A DNA stretch of 64,000 nucleotides from JAEUMG01 sp046349315 (GTDB lineage Bacteria; Pseudomonadota; Alphaproteobacteria; Rhizobiales; Aestuariivirgaceae), in the NCBI GenBank assembly GCA_046349315.1, contig JAXMCQ010000002.1, positions 398,494-462,493 of the forward strand, written 5' to 3'. The position numbers were made by a program, and so were the translations under genes. Positions within the stretch are counted from its first letter, which is position 1, and every line of letters begins with the position of its first letter. The notes beneath the pieces are model-generated. The model made no database searches. It saw nothing but the letters and a program-made list of their open reading frames with translations, and was not told the DNA's origin. Of the stretch, positions 26,211 through 34,632 are shown one piece after another.

Positions 26211-26843
26211 TCATGGATAAAGCCTCGTCTTGCTCCATTTGCCATCCGGGGTCGCGCGGCGGAACACCACGCGTTCATGCAGGCGGAACGGCCGGTCATG
26301 CCAGAATTCGATGCTGAGCGGCTTGACCCTAAAGCCCGACCAATAGGCCGGCCGCGGCACCTCGCCGATCGCATAGCGCGCCGCATACATCGCGACTGAC
26401 GTCTCAAGCGCATACCGGCTTTCAAGCGGGCGCGATTGTTTCGAGGCCCAAGCGCCGATCCGGCTGTCGCGCGGTCGGGACGCGAAATAGGCATCGGCCT
26501 CGGCGTCCGTGACGACTTCTACCAGGCCGCGCACCCTGACTTGCCGGCGCAACGACTTCCAGTGGAAGCACAACGCCGCCTTATGCGTCGCCAGCAATTC
26601 CTGGCCCTTCTGGCTCTCAAAATTCGTGTAAAAAACGAAACCGCGGTCGTCGAAACCTTTCAAAAGCACCATCCGGACGTCCGGCAGGCCTTCCTCATCG
26701 ACGGTTGCGAGCGCCATCCCATTGGGATCGTTTGGTTCGGACTTCTCGGCATGCGCCAGCCATTCCTTGAAGAGCCCGAAGGGGTCGTCCGCGTCGGCGA
26801 ATCCCAAGACCGCCGTCAGCGTCGAAAAATCCTGCATTGACAT
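26211..26843 (-). CDS. pdxH: Pyridoxamine 5'-phosphate oxidase
   Basis: 210 residues, normal length. FMN- and substrate-binding segments VRMVLLKGFDDRGFVFYTN and RPRDSRIGAWASKQS are intact, as is the C-terminal WHDRPFRLHER with the conserved Arg. It oxidises pyridoxine or pyridoxamine 5'-phosphate to pyridoxal 5'-phosphate in the cytosol, supplying PLP for enzymes such as the nearby aminotransferases. Its last 90 bases are duplicated at 24145-24234. Confidence 0.96.
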   Translation of the reverse strand: MSMQDFSTLTAVLGFADADDPFGLFKEWLAHAEKSEPNDPNGMALATVDEEGLPDVRMVLLKGFDDRGFVFYTNFESQKGQELLATHKAALCFHWKSLRRQVRVRGLVEVVTDAEADAYFASRPRDSRIGAWASKQSRPLESRYALETSVAMYAARYAIGEVPRPAYWSGFRVKPLSIEFWHDRPFRLHERVVFRRATPDGKWSKTRLYP

Positions 26844-26964
26844 ATGGTTAACCCTGTCTGCGAGTGCCGCAGTCTATCCACAATTGGTCCGCGATCCTGC
26901 CACTGCGGGGGGTTAGTGAGCAAGCCGGGACGCGCGAAACTGATGGGGATCAGGGGATTTTCGC

Positions 26965-27429
26965 ATGAATTGGAAGGCTCTTGCGGCAGTGGCGTGTATC
27001 GCCGCATTGGTGGGCGGTTGCTCGGAATATGCCGGCCCGAAGGAGACATCGGGCGCTGTCATCGGCGGCGTCGCCGGCGGTTTGCTCGGCAATACGGTGG
27101 GTCATGGCAAGGGAAGGGCGGCGGCAACATTGCTCGGCGCGGCACTCGGCGCGGTTGTGGGCGGCGCGGTCGGCCGCAACCTCGACGATGTCGACCGCCA
27201 GCGCGCCTATTATGCCGCCCAGCGCTCGTTTGAGACCGGCCGCCGTCAATATTGGGATAACCCCAATACCGGCCATCGCGGCGAGTTCGTGCCGCGCCGC
27301 GCCTATGCCCGCAACGGCTATGGCATGTGCCGCGATTTCGAACACACGATCTGGGTCCGCGGCGAACCGGAATTGATCGAAGGCACGGCCTGCGAAATGC
27401 GCGACGGAACCTGGCGTATTGTGGGGTAA
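26965..27429 (+). CDS. Glycine-zipper outer membrane lipoprotein (RT0821/Lpp0805-like surface protein)
   Basis: 154 residues. Signal peptide with lipobox LVGGC (Cys at about 19), then two glycine-zipper helices (GAVIGGVAGGLLGNTVG and TLLGAALGAVVGGAVG) and a C-terminal domain with Cys and charged residues. Such proteins insert in or associate with the outer membrane and resemble the rickettsial 17-kDa antigen. In related bacteria a similar gene sits between pdxH and fabI, as here. Confidence 0.85.
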   Translation: MNWKALAAVACIAALVGGCSEYAGPKETSGAVIGGVAGGLLGNTVGHGKGRAAATLLGAALGAVVGGAVGRNLDDVDRQRAYYAAQRSFETGRRQYWDNPNTGHRGEFVPRRAYARNGYGMCRDFEHTIWVRGEPELIEGTACEMRDGTWRIVG

Positions 27430-27530
27430 ATGGCGGTGTTTAAGCCGCCCTGGACCCTTTTCTTTACCCCTTAACTGTGCCAGAAAGCCCGCCAAGGTCG
27501 CCGTGTCGAACGCGTCCGCATGTGGATTTC

Positions 27531-28355
27531 ATGAGCGAAAACAAGGCTTTAATGGCGGGCAAACGCGGCCTCATCATGGGGGTTGCGAATAATCGCTCGA
27601 TTGCCTGGGGAATTGCCAAGGCCTGCAGCCGCCAGGGCGCCGAAATCGCGCTGACCTATCAGGGTGACGCGATCAAGAAGCGCGCCGAACCGCTCGCCGC
27701 CGAGATCGGTTCCAAACTGGTTCTGCCGTGCGATGTCACCGACATGGCCTCGCTCGATAGTGTTTTTACCGAGATTGGCAAGGCCTGGGGTAGTCTCGAT
27801 TTTCTCGTCCACGCCATCGCCTTTTCCGACAAGGACGAACTGACCGGGCGCTATGTCGACACCAGTGCCGACAACTTCACGCGCACCATGTTCATCTCCT
27901 GCTACAGCTTTACGGCCGTCGCCCAGCGCGCCGAGAAACTGATGGATAATGGCGGTTCGCTTCTCACTTTGACCTATTACGGCGCCGAAAAATGGATGCC
28001 GCATTACAATGTGATGGGCGTTGCCAAGGCCGCTTTGGAAGCCTCTGTGCGCTATATGGCGGCCGATTTGGGCCCTAAAAACATCCGCGTGAATGCGATT
28101 TCCGCAGGTCCGATCAAGACGCTCGCGGCATCCGGGATCGGCGACTTCCGCTACATCCTCAAGTGGAACGAATACAACTCACCCTTGCGCCGCACCGTCA
28201 CCATCGATGAGGTCGGCGATTCAGGCTTGTATCTCCTGAGCGATCTCGGCCGCGCGGTTACCGGCGAAATCCTCCATGTCGATGCCGGCTACCACATTGT
28301 CGGCATGAAGAACCCGGACGCCCCCGATCTCACCGTCGCGTCCAACGGTGATTGA
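27531..28355 (+). CDS. fabI: Enoyl-[acyl-carrier-protein] reductase (NADH)
   Basis: About 274 residues. FabI-specific features are the glycine motif GVANNRSIAWGIA, the catalytic Tyr-x6-Lys in YNVMGVAK and NAISAGPIKTLAASGI. It performs the last reduction of each fatty acid elongation cycle in the cytosol. The ATG at 27531 fits the usual family N-terminus MSxxxxLMAGKRG; the frame opens upstream at 27477. The stop overlaps the GTG of the histidine phosphatase gene. Confidence 0.95.
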   Translation: MSENKALMAGKRGLIMGVANNRSIAWGIAKACSRQGAEIALTYQGDAIKKRAEPLAAEIGSKLVLPCDVTDMASLDSVFTEIGKAWGSLDFLVHAIAFSDKDELTGRYVDTSADNFTRTMFISCYSFTAVAQRAEKLMDNGGSLLTLTYYGAEKWMPHYNVMGVAKAALEASVRYMAADLGPKNIRVNAISAGPIKTLAASGIGDFRYILKWNEYNSPLRRTVTIDEVGDSGLYLLSDLGRAVTGEILHVDAGYHIVGMKNPDAPDLTVASNGD

Positions 28356-29001
28356 ACCTAACCCGCCGATCTATTTCGTTCGCCATGGCGAAACCGACTG
28401 GAACCGCGAATTCCGCATCCAGGGCCAGATCGACATCCCGCTAAACAGCACCGGTCATCTGCAATCTGAACGCGTCGCGCGCGCGCTGCGCCAGCATTTG
28501 AGCAACACGCCGATCGACCGCTTCGTTGTGAGCCCTCTGACCCGCGCCCGCCAGACCATGACCTATCTGGCACGCGAATTCGATCTTCCCGAGCATCGCG
28601 TCGAGGTCGAACCGGCGATGCAGGAGCTCGCCTTTGGCGTCTGGGAGGGGCGCACCTTCGGCGAGTTCCATGCCGATCCCGCATGCCCCAAGACGCCGCT
28701 CGAGCGCTATCACTGGCGCCCCCGCGATGGCGAAAGCTATGAGGATGGTCTCGAACGCGTGCGCCAATGGATCGGCAGGATCACCGGCCCGACGGTGATC
28801 GTCGCGCATGGCGCGATCGGCCGCTGCCTGATTGGGCTTGTCTCGGATTTAAGCCCGGTGGACTTGGTCTCCGCCAAGACACCGCAAGGCTGTTTTTGCC
28901 GGCTGGAGAACGGGCAGATCGACTGGATCGAAGCCTATGCCGATGACGACGGCGCTGAAGTCGTTCCGCGGCCGCGAAAAGTGAAGCCCAATCGCAGCTA
29001 G
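28348..29001 (+). CDS. Histidine phosphatase family protein (phosphoglycerate mutase-like)
   Basis: 217 residues. The phosphohistidine motif RHGETDWN at 12-19 and the second His in VIVAHGAIGR are present, with the Arg in SPLTRARQT. It acts as an acid-type phosphatase on an unknown small substrate. The GTG start overlaps the fabI stop, so the two are translationally coupled; fabI/histidine phosphatase pairing is common in Hyphomicrobiales. Confidence 0.88.
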   Translation: MIEPNPPIYFVRHGETDWNREFRIQGQIDIPLNSTGHLQSERVARALRQHLSNTPIDRFVVSPLTRARQTMTYLAREFDLPEHRVEVEPAMQELAFGVWEGRTFGEFHADPACPKTPLERYHWRPRDGESYEDGLERVRQWIGRITGPTVIVAHGAIGRCLIGLVSDLSPVDLVSAKTPQGCFCRLENGQIDWIEAYADDDGAEVVPRPRKVKPNRS

Positions 29002-29184
29002 ACACGCGCTTCGGGGGCGTTTTTCGCATTCTTAGCATGCGCGATTCAGGCGGAATCGCACGCGCTTGAGATTTTGAACGGCCGTTCATTTCGTCATTAT
29101 GCCAGATGAAAGAATGTAGCAGCCTGTGGTTGAGTACGGGGCGATCCACCACTTCTCCGTGATCTTGCCGAGACGCTTAACCTC

Positions 29185-29940
29185 GTGGAAGCTTCCGCCA
29201 TGGAGAGAACTCAAGCGATCGCCGGTCTCGCGGCCCTTGCCGATGGGACGCGCCTATCGGTTCTGAGCGCCCTGATGCGCGCCGGCGAGGAGGGGCTTGC
29301 GGCGGGCGATATTGCGGAAGCCCTCGACAAGCCGCCCTCGAGCCTCTCCGGTCCATTGCGGCATTTGCGGCTTGCGCGGCTCATCGAGCGGAAGAAGCGC
29401 GGGAAGCTCACGGTCTACTGGGCGGCAAAGGGCGTGCTGGGCGAGCTTGCGCGCTTCATCGCCGAGCTTGAGAAGCAGAAGCAGACGGCAAGCGCCCTGT
29501 CGCTCACGCCGATCCTGCAAGGCTCGCCCGCGTTCTTAGGCCTCTCGACGGCACTGACGAAGTATAATCTGCCGGCGGACGATGTGGGCGGCGAGGGGCA
29601 GCGCTATTTTGCGCTCGTCGATGATGGCGGCACGGCATTCGGGTTTGGCGGGCTTGAGGGCGCAGGCGCCGATCAACTCATCCGCTCACTGATCATCTAC
29701 ACGCCGATGCGCGGCAAGGGGGCGGGGCGGGCATTGGTCCGTCTGCTCGAAGCCCAGGCGAAGCAGGATGGCGCGGAGCGGATTTGGCTCCTGACGAATG
29801 ATGCGGAAAAGTTCTTCGCGCGATTGCGCTACAAGGTGGCCGATCGCGCCGATGCGCCGAAAGCGATCATGCGGACGAAGCAGTTCGCCAAACTATGCCC
29901 GGCGAGCGCGAAGCTGATGGTGAGGGTAGTGAAAGGGTAG
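29185..29940 (+). CDS. ArsR-type HTH fused to GNAT acetyltransferase (ArsN2-like)
   Basis: 251 residues. Residues about 5-85 are an ArsR-like winged helix (ALADGTRLSVLSALM, SSLSGPLRHLRLARLIERK). Residues about 110-250 are a GNAT domain with the acetyl-CoA loop MRGKGAGRALV and an ending (FFARLRYKVADRADAP, LCPASAKLM) like the arsenic-associated ArsN2 acetyltransferases. The HTH part has no obvious metal-binding Cys. No ars genes are adjacent, so an arsenic role is only inferred. GTG 29185 or ATG 29200 could be the start. Its final 17 codons and downstream DNA are duplicated at 32878-33059. Confidence 0.8.
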   Translation: MEASAMERTQAIAGLAALADGTRLSVLSALMRAGEEGLAAGDIAEALDKPPSSLSGPLRHLRLARLIERKKRGKLTVYWAAKGVLGELARFIAELEKQKQTASALSLTPILQGSPAFLGLSTALTKYNLPADDVGGEGQRYFALVDDGGTAFGFGGLEGAGADQLIRSLIIYTPMRGKGAGRALVRLLEAQAKQDGAERIWLLTNDAEKFFARLRYKVADRADAPKAIMRTKQFAKLCPASAKLMVRVVKG

Positions 29941-30073
29941 GTGGGCGCAAGATCCAAAACGAAATGGGGTCGACGGCGCGCTTGGGACTAGGGCTCAATG
30001 GCGCGCGCTGTTCGTCCATAGGCAGACATCTATCGAATGCCGCTACGGGATCCCTTGTGGGCCAAGAAGCAGA
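29890..30073. repeat. Direct repeat, left copy (acetyltransferase 3' end plus downstream DNA)
   Basis: About 184 bp covering the last 17 codons of the ArsR-acetyltransferase gene and about 130 bp beyond. It matches 32878-33059, highest in the coding part and in the block TTCGTCCATAGGCAGACATC with its continuation, with a variable centre. The two copies flank the SDR and cyclase genes. Confidence 0.85.
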
Positions 30074-30189
30074 CCTCGTCAATTTCACCGGTTACGGCTC
30101 GGGAACAGGTCTTGGCGCGCACGAAAATCTCGGGCGTCAGCGGGATCGACGATTGCGCCTGTATTCGGCGCATAATGGTCGCATTTGCC

Positions 30190-30951
30190 TCAATCCACTG
30201 TGTGGCCGCCATCAATGACTTGGGATGTGCCCGTCATATAGCTTGCCAAGTCTGAGGCGAGGAAAAGGACCGGCCCAGCAACTTCATCGACTCTTCCGAT
30301 GCGCTTCGAGCCGGCCACTTCCGCCGCCCAGTTTTTGCGTCCTTCCACAAGGTCGCCGTCTGTTTCAACTATCGCCCGCCGCAGCATGTCAGTTTCTATT
30401 GGACCAGGGCATACGGAATTGACGCGGATGTCTGGTCCGAGTTCAAGCGCGTGAAAGCGCGTGAGATGGATGACCGCCGCCTTGGACGCGCCGTAGATTG
30501 AAAGAATCGGGTCTGCGATGATCCCCGAAATCGAAGCGACATTGACAATATTACCCTTTGAAGCGCGCAGGTGTGGGACTGCAAATTTCGTCGTGAAGAA
30601 GACACCCTTTACATTGGTATCAATGATAGCGTCCCAGTCCGCTTCCTTCACTTGATCAAGGGTCTGAGGGAATGTCACGATGCCTGCGTTATTGACGAGA
30701 ACATCGAGGCCGCCCAGACCAGCTACCGCAGCTTCTACGATAGCACAACAGCCGGCAACGGTGGCCACGGAACCGGGCGCCGCAATAAGCCGATCGCCAC
30801 CTCCTAGGTCGCTGATAGCTTTAGCCGTGGTTTCAGCAGTACTGCCGTTTACGGCGACGCGAGCTTGGGCTCCAAGAAATGCCTCGACAATCCCACGCCC
30901 AATGCCGCGCGTTCCCCCCGTAACGAGAATCCGTTTATTGATGAAATTCAT
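30190..30951 (-). CDS. Short-chain dehydrogenase/reductase in repeat-bounded islet
   Basis: About 253 residues, classical SDR: TGGTRGIGRG near the N-terminus, NNAG, Ser in NVASISG, Tyr-x3-Lys in IYGASKAAV and VNSVCPGPIETDM. It ends with the common GGHTVD tail. The ATG at 30951 is chosen because GGGGGA lies 3-8 nt upstream; the frame opens at 30966. It lies 21 nt after the cyclase gene, so the two are probably co-transcribed. Substrate unknown. Confidence 0.87.
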   Translation of the reverse strand: MNFINKRILVTGGTRGIGRGIVEAFLGAQARVAVNGSTAETTAKAISDLGGGDRLIAAPGSVATVAGCCAIVEAAVAGLGGLDVLVNNAGIVTFPQTLDQVKEADWDAIIDTNVKGVFFTTKFAVPHLRASKGNIVNVASISGIIADPILSIYGASKAAVIHLTRFHALELGPDIRVNSVCPGPIETDMLRRAIVETDGDLVEGRKNWAAEVAGSKRIGRVDEVAGPVLFLASDLASYMTGTSQVIDGGHTVD

Positions 30952-30972
30952 TGCTCCCCCTGTCACGAACGC

Positions 30973-32706
30973 TCAATCGGCCAATCCGGCGAGGCGATAG
31001 GCGTCAACCCAGAATTGCTTGTCATCTGGGTTCTTAAAAACAGCCTCGCCCTCAAAAGTGGTACTTATTCGCCATTCTGGGTTGCTTAGCATAAACAACT
31101 TTGCTTCCTCGCGCGCTTCCGAGATGCGGCCGAGTTTGACAAGTGCAACACAGAGATCCCGACGGGATGTTGTGCGATAGGTCTCGTCCCGCTTTAAGGT
31201 GGACACTGCTCCTTCATACTTACCAGCAGCAATCTGTGCTTGGCCCAAGAACCAGTAGTAAAATCCGGGAGGATGGGGATTGAGACGCAATGCCTTGGTT
31301 GCGCACTCGATAGCCTCATATGGCTTCCCGCTCATACATTTGAAATCAGAGAGTTTTGCCAGAGTCTCGGCGTCATTGGGATTGAGGCGCATAGCAGCGT
31401 CAAAACAATCCTCAGCTTCATCCCAGCGAGCCTCATATTGCAAAACAGCACCCAGGATCGCGTGCGCACTGGCATCCTTTGGGTCGAGGCTGACAGCGCG
31501 TTTGGCGTGCGTGAGGGCGTTGCAACGATTGGGGGCCTGCGGTTCGTTATAGATTAGCCAACTCGCACATAGGATTTCTGCCAATCGCCAATGTGCTTCG
31601 CAGTAGTCGGGTGCTAGGGCTATCGCACGCTCGAGAAGCGCCCGACCCTCCAAGCTACCTGATTTGGATTGCAAGTGGAGCGATCGAGCAGATACGCAAA
31701 GGTGGTATGCTTCCAGGTTGGTGGGGCGGCGGCGCTCCACGATTGGACCGGAGATTAGCCTCCCCGTGATCGCCTCCACCACGCGGCGGGTAATTTCGTC
31801 CTGTACGGTGAAAATCTCAACGATTTCGCGATCGAAGCGGTCTGCGAAGATGTGTGCTCCACCACCAGCGGCGTCAATCAACTGCACATTGACACGAAGG
31901 CGCTGGCCGGCTCGTCGAGCACTTCCCTCAAGAATGTACCTTACCCCCAGATCTCGTGCGATCTGGCGGACATCGGTTGGCTTGCCTTTGTAAGCGAACG
32001 TCGAGTTGCGGGCGATGACGAAGAAACCTGGCACGTTGGAGATGTCGGTGATGATGTCTTCGGTTAAGCCGTCTGTGAAGAACTCATGCTCGACATCGCC
32101 GCCCATGTTGACAAACGGCAGGACTGCGATCGAGGGCTTGGCCGGCAGCGACAATGGGTCTCGAGCTGGTTCCTGTCGCTTCTGACGGATGCGAAAGACA
32201 TGCACCGGCTCGGCAATATTCTTGACCGCCTGTGGACCAAGATCATCAAATTCGCATCGAAGCTTGCGCCTGACGTGATCGTGGACACTGCTCGACACGC
32301 AGATACCGCCTGGCTCCGCCAAACTCTCCAGCCTTGCCGCGATATTGACGCCGTCGCCATAGAGGTCACTGCCCTCGATAATGACATCGCCGAGGTTGAT
32401 TCCGATGCGTAGAACAATGACCCGGTTTTCCGTCAGATTTTGGTTAGCTTCTGCGAAGCGCTTCTGCATCTCGACCGCACATTCGACGGCATCGACAGCA
32501 CTACCAAATTCCACCAGCACGCCATCACCCATTACCTTTACGATCCGGCCGTAGTGCTGGGCGACCGTGGGAACCAGCACCTCGTTTCGACGCGCCTTGA
32601 GTGCGGCCAATGTGCCAACCTCGTCCTGCTCCATCAGGCGCGAGTACCCAACAACATCTGCTGCCAGGATTGCAGCAAGGCGGCGTTGGGCGCGAATTTC
32701 GGCCAT
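30973..32706 (-). CDS. Class III adenylate/guanylate cyclase with TolB-like and TPR domains (no TM)
   Basis: 577 residues. The cyclase domain (about 1-175) has LAADVVGYSRLMEQDE, VMGDGVLVEF and GVNIAARLES with the metal and transition-state residues. A TolB-like domain follows (SIAVLPFVNMG, FFTDGLTEDIITDIS), then TPR repeats to the end. Unlike the paralogue at 3421-5616 it has no membrane helix between cyclase and TolB-like domain and no HEAT-like tail. It is first in an operon with the SDR, inside direct repeats. Confidence 0.88.
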   Translation of the reverse strand: MAEIRAQRRLAAILAADVVGYSRLMEQDEVGTLAALKARRNEVLVPTVAQHYGRIVKVMGDGVLVEFGSAVDAVECAVEMQKRFAEANQNLTENRVIVLRIGINLGDVIIEGSDLYGDGVNIAARLESLAEPGGICVSSSVHDHVRRKLRCEFDDLGPQAVKNIAEPVHVFRIRQKRQEPARDPLSLPAKPSIAVLPFVNMGGDVEHEFFTDGLTEDIITDISNVPGFFVIARNSTFAYKGKPTDVRQIARDLGVRYILEGSARRAGQRLRVNVQLIDAAGGGAHIFADRFDREIVEIFTVQDEITRRVVEAITGRLISGPIVERRRPTNLEAYHLCVSARSLHLQSKSGSLEGRALLERAIALAPDYCEAHWRLAEILCASWLIYNEPQAPNRCNALTHAKRAVSLDPKDASAHAILGAVLQYEARWDEAEDCFDAAMRLNPNDAETLAKLSDFKCMSGKPYEAIECATKALRLNPHPPGFYYWFLGQAQIAAGKYEGAVSTLKRDETYRTTSRRDLCVALVKLGRISEAREEAKLFMLSNPEWRISTTFEGEAVFKNPDDKQFWVDAYRLAGLAD

Positions 32707-32759
32707 GGGATGTTGGTGCTCTTAGAAAACCCAGCACGAGTGATTGTATGGGTGCTCTA

Positions 32760-32799
32760 GCCGGGAGTCTATGCGGCCTAACTTCCGTCTTGGGTCAAC
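32760..32799 (-). promoter_or_regulatory. Conserved element upstream of cyclase gene, copy 2
   Basis: GCCGGGAGTCTAT followed by a variant GGCCTA-N-TTCCG and TGGG-CAAC matches 5666-5704. It lies 54 nt before the cyclase start at 32706, nearly the same distance as copy 1. Probable shared promoter or leader. Confidence 0.45.
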
Positions 32800-32877
32800 T
32801 GCGGTTCTCATTGTAACGGTCACTGCAAGTCCGCTGTCCGCTTGAAAGCCGATACTGCAGTGAACACTCCGGTGCCG

Positions 32878-33059
32878 AAGCTCTGTCCGGCGAGCGCGAA
32901 GCTGATGGTCAGAGAGGTGAAAGGGTAGGTGGGCGCAAGGTCCACAACGAATTGGGGTCGACGGCGCCAGCCAATGCACACTGGCGCGCCCGCTTTTCGT
33001 CCATAGGCAGACATCTATCGAATGCCGCTACGGGGTCCGTTATTGGCCAAGAAGCAGAA
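32878..33059. repeat. Direct repeat, right copy with acetyltransferase 3' remnant
   Basis: Matches 29890-30073. The first 51 nt (to TAG at 32926-32928) encode KLCPASAKLMVREVKG on the plus strand, equal to the end of the ArsR-acetyltransferase except for one residue, and no upstream part of that gene is present. The copies differ in the centre. Confidence 0.85.
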
Positions 33060-33219
33060 GCGCCCTAAGCTATGAAAGCCGGCAAGCGCGGGAATCTAAA
33101 GAAGACAAGGGTACCTCTTCACCTCTTGTCCGAAAAGGTCTTATCCCGACGCCATTCTGTGAAATTGTGACCGCCCCAGAGAATCGACACGCTCCTCGGT
33201 GCACTCGCAGGTATGCTCC

Positions 33220-34194
33220 CTATGCCGTGGCAGCAGCCTGCCCCGTCATCCAGTTGGCAAGCGTGACAAGAGAAGACTCCGTCGTACGCGTAGTCTTGAT
33301 GCAGAGATTGTAGGTACGGCCTGATGGGAAAAGCCTGTCGCTATAGGTCACGAGCGTGCCTGCACGAATGTCACGCGAAGCAAGAAAGTCCGGAACCAGT
33401 GCGACGCCATAACCGCGCCGGGCAAGTTCGAGGGCAATAAAGTAATGCGTGCAGAGACGGAATTCTCCTTCCTTCAGCGTTGAGAGCCTGATGCCTCCCG
33501 TTCGGCAGTAGTCGATCCAGTCGCGCCCGACATGCCCCGGCTCTACGTCGGTCGTGATGAGCCGGCGCCTGCCTTCCGACCGTCTGCCGGAGGGGGCCTC
33601 AACGGCGAGAAGCGACTCCTCCAGGAGGGGGATGGCCGTGAAGCCTGGCTTCACGTCGTCGGCAATCACGTAGGCATCGGCGATCTCCTGAGTGAGGAGC
33701 GGATTCAGGGCGTAGAGGCGAAGTTCGAGGTTGATGTCGGGGTGCGTTGTGTAGAAGTCGTGGAGCCGCTCGATCAACCAGCCCGGCCCAAATGTGCTGC
33801 AGATTGCGATCTGCAGCGTCTGTCTCCCGTCGCCAGCGATGTCATTGACAAGATCGTCGAGGTTCGAGAAGGCGCTGACGAGGCGCGTCCCGAGCTTCTC
33901 GCCCGCAGCTGTAAGCGCAATGCCTCGGCCCGACTTGACCAGCAACTGTCGGCCGATTGTCTCCGAAAAGCGACGCAACTGGTGACTGACAGCGCTCTGC
34001 GTGACGCCCAGGTCGGCTGCGGCCAGTTTCAGCGAGCGATGCCGGGCCACAGACTCAAAATACTGCAGGCTGCGAAGTATATTCGGGTCCTTTTTCCGCA
34101 ATTTGAACTCCCGTTCGGACGTTTGAAGAATGACCCGCTTACGCCCGCGTGACGAGTTGTACGATCTCAAGAATGAAGATGCCACCGGCGCCAA
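33220..34194 (-). CDS. LysR-family transcriptional regulator
   Basis: 324 residues. The winged HTH is at about 38-95 (SLQYFESVARHRSLKLAAADLGVTQSAVSHQLRRFSE, quoted in part: VTQSAVSHQLRRF), followed by the co-inducer domain. The N-terminal 35 residues precede the usual HTH start, so translation may begin later than 34194. Target genes are unknown; the rightward gene for a DUF3606 protein lies divergently 193 nt away. Confidence 0.88.
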   Translation of the reverse strand: MAPVASSFLRSYNSSRGRKRVILQTSEREFKLRKKDPNILRSLQYFESVARHRSLKLAAADLGVTQSAVSHQLRRFSETIGRQLLVKSGRGIALTAAGEKLGTRLVSAFSNLDDLVNDIAGDGRQTLQIAICSTFGPGWLIERLHDFYTTHPDINLELRLYALNPLLTQEIADAYVIADDVKPGFTAIPLLEESLLAVEAPSGRRSEGRRRLITTDVEPGHVGRDWIDYCRTGGIRLSTLKEGEFRLCTHYFIALELARRGYGVALVPDFLASRDIRAGTLVTYSDRLFPSGRTYNLCIKTTRTTESSLVTLANWMTGQAAATA

Positions 34195-34387
34195 ATGGCT
34201 GTGGACAGGACGCCGCCAATCCAGCCGCGACCGAGAGGCGCTCCATCCTTCCGGATATAGCTCTCCTGCCGCCTATTGATTTTCCTCGGGGTTTTGCCGC
34301 CGGCTGCGGCGGCATGGCGTTTTTCAACAAAATATCTTGCATATAGATGACAGTTAGTCAATTTTTGCTCCGCCGGAGGAGGACAAG

Positions 34388-34573
34388 ATGGCAGACAACA
34401 AGACGAAACGCGGCAAGGCAGATCGGAAGAAGGTCTCGAAGAGCGAGGGTTACGAGGTTGCCTACTTCGCCAGGAAGCACGGCATCACGCGCGAACGGGC
34501 GATCAAGCTGATCGACCGCATCGGCAATGATCGGGAAAAGCTGAACAAGGCAGCTGCGAAGTTGAAGAAATAG
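34388..34573 (+). CDS. DUF3606-type small basic protein
   Basis: 61 residues, highly basic (many Lys/Arg), with the pattern YFARKHGITRERAIKLIDRIG that fits DUF3606 proteins of rhizobia, predicted as a short helix-turn-helix. Function unknown; nucleic acid binding is plausible from charge (inference). GGAGGAGG lies a few nt before the ATG. Confidence 0.8.
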   Translation: MADNKTKRGKADRKKVSKSEGYEVAYFARKHGITRERAIKLIDRIGNDREKLNKAAAKLKK

Positions 34574-34632
34574 CGGCCCGCTGGGGCTTCGCGGACACTG
34601 GGGATCAGGACAGCTTGCAATCGGGCAAATTC

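Larger units (their letters stand above)
32707..33219. other. 513-nt intergenic region with repeat and conserved element
   Basis: Holds the element shared with the other cyclase gene (32760-32799), the right copy of the direct repeat (32878-33059), and about 160 nt up to the LysR gene end where I see no gene. Short frames here, including one encoding MSAYGRKAGAP-like residues across the repeat, look like spurious translations of repeated DNA. Confidence 0.6.

Noticed and set aside
32820..33014. 64-codon minus-strand frame (MSAYGRKAG...) as a gene
   Set aside because: It lies across the right copy of the direct repeat; such frames are typical spurious translations of repeated intergenic DNA.
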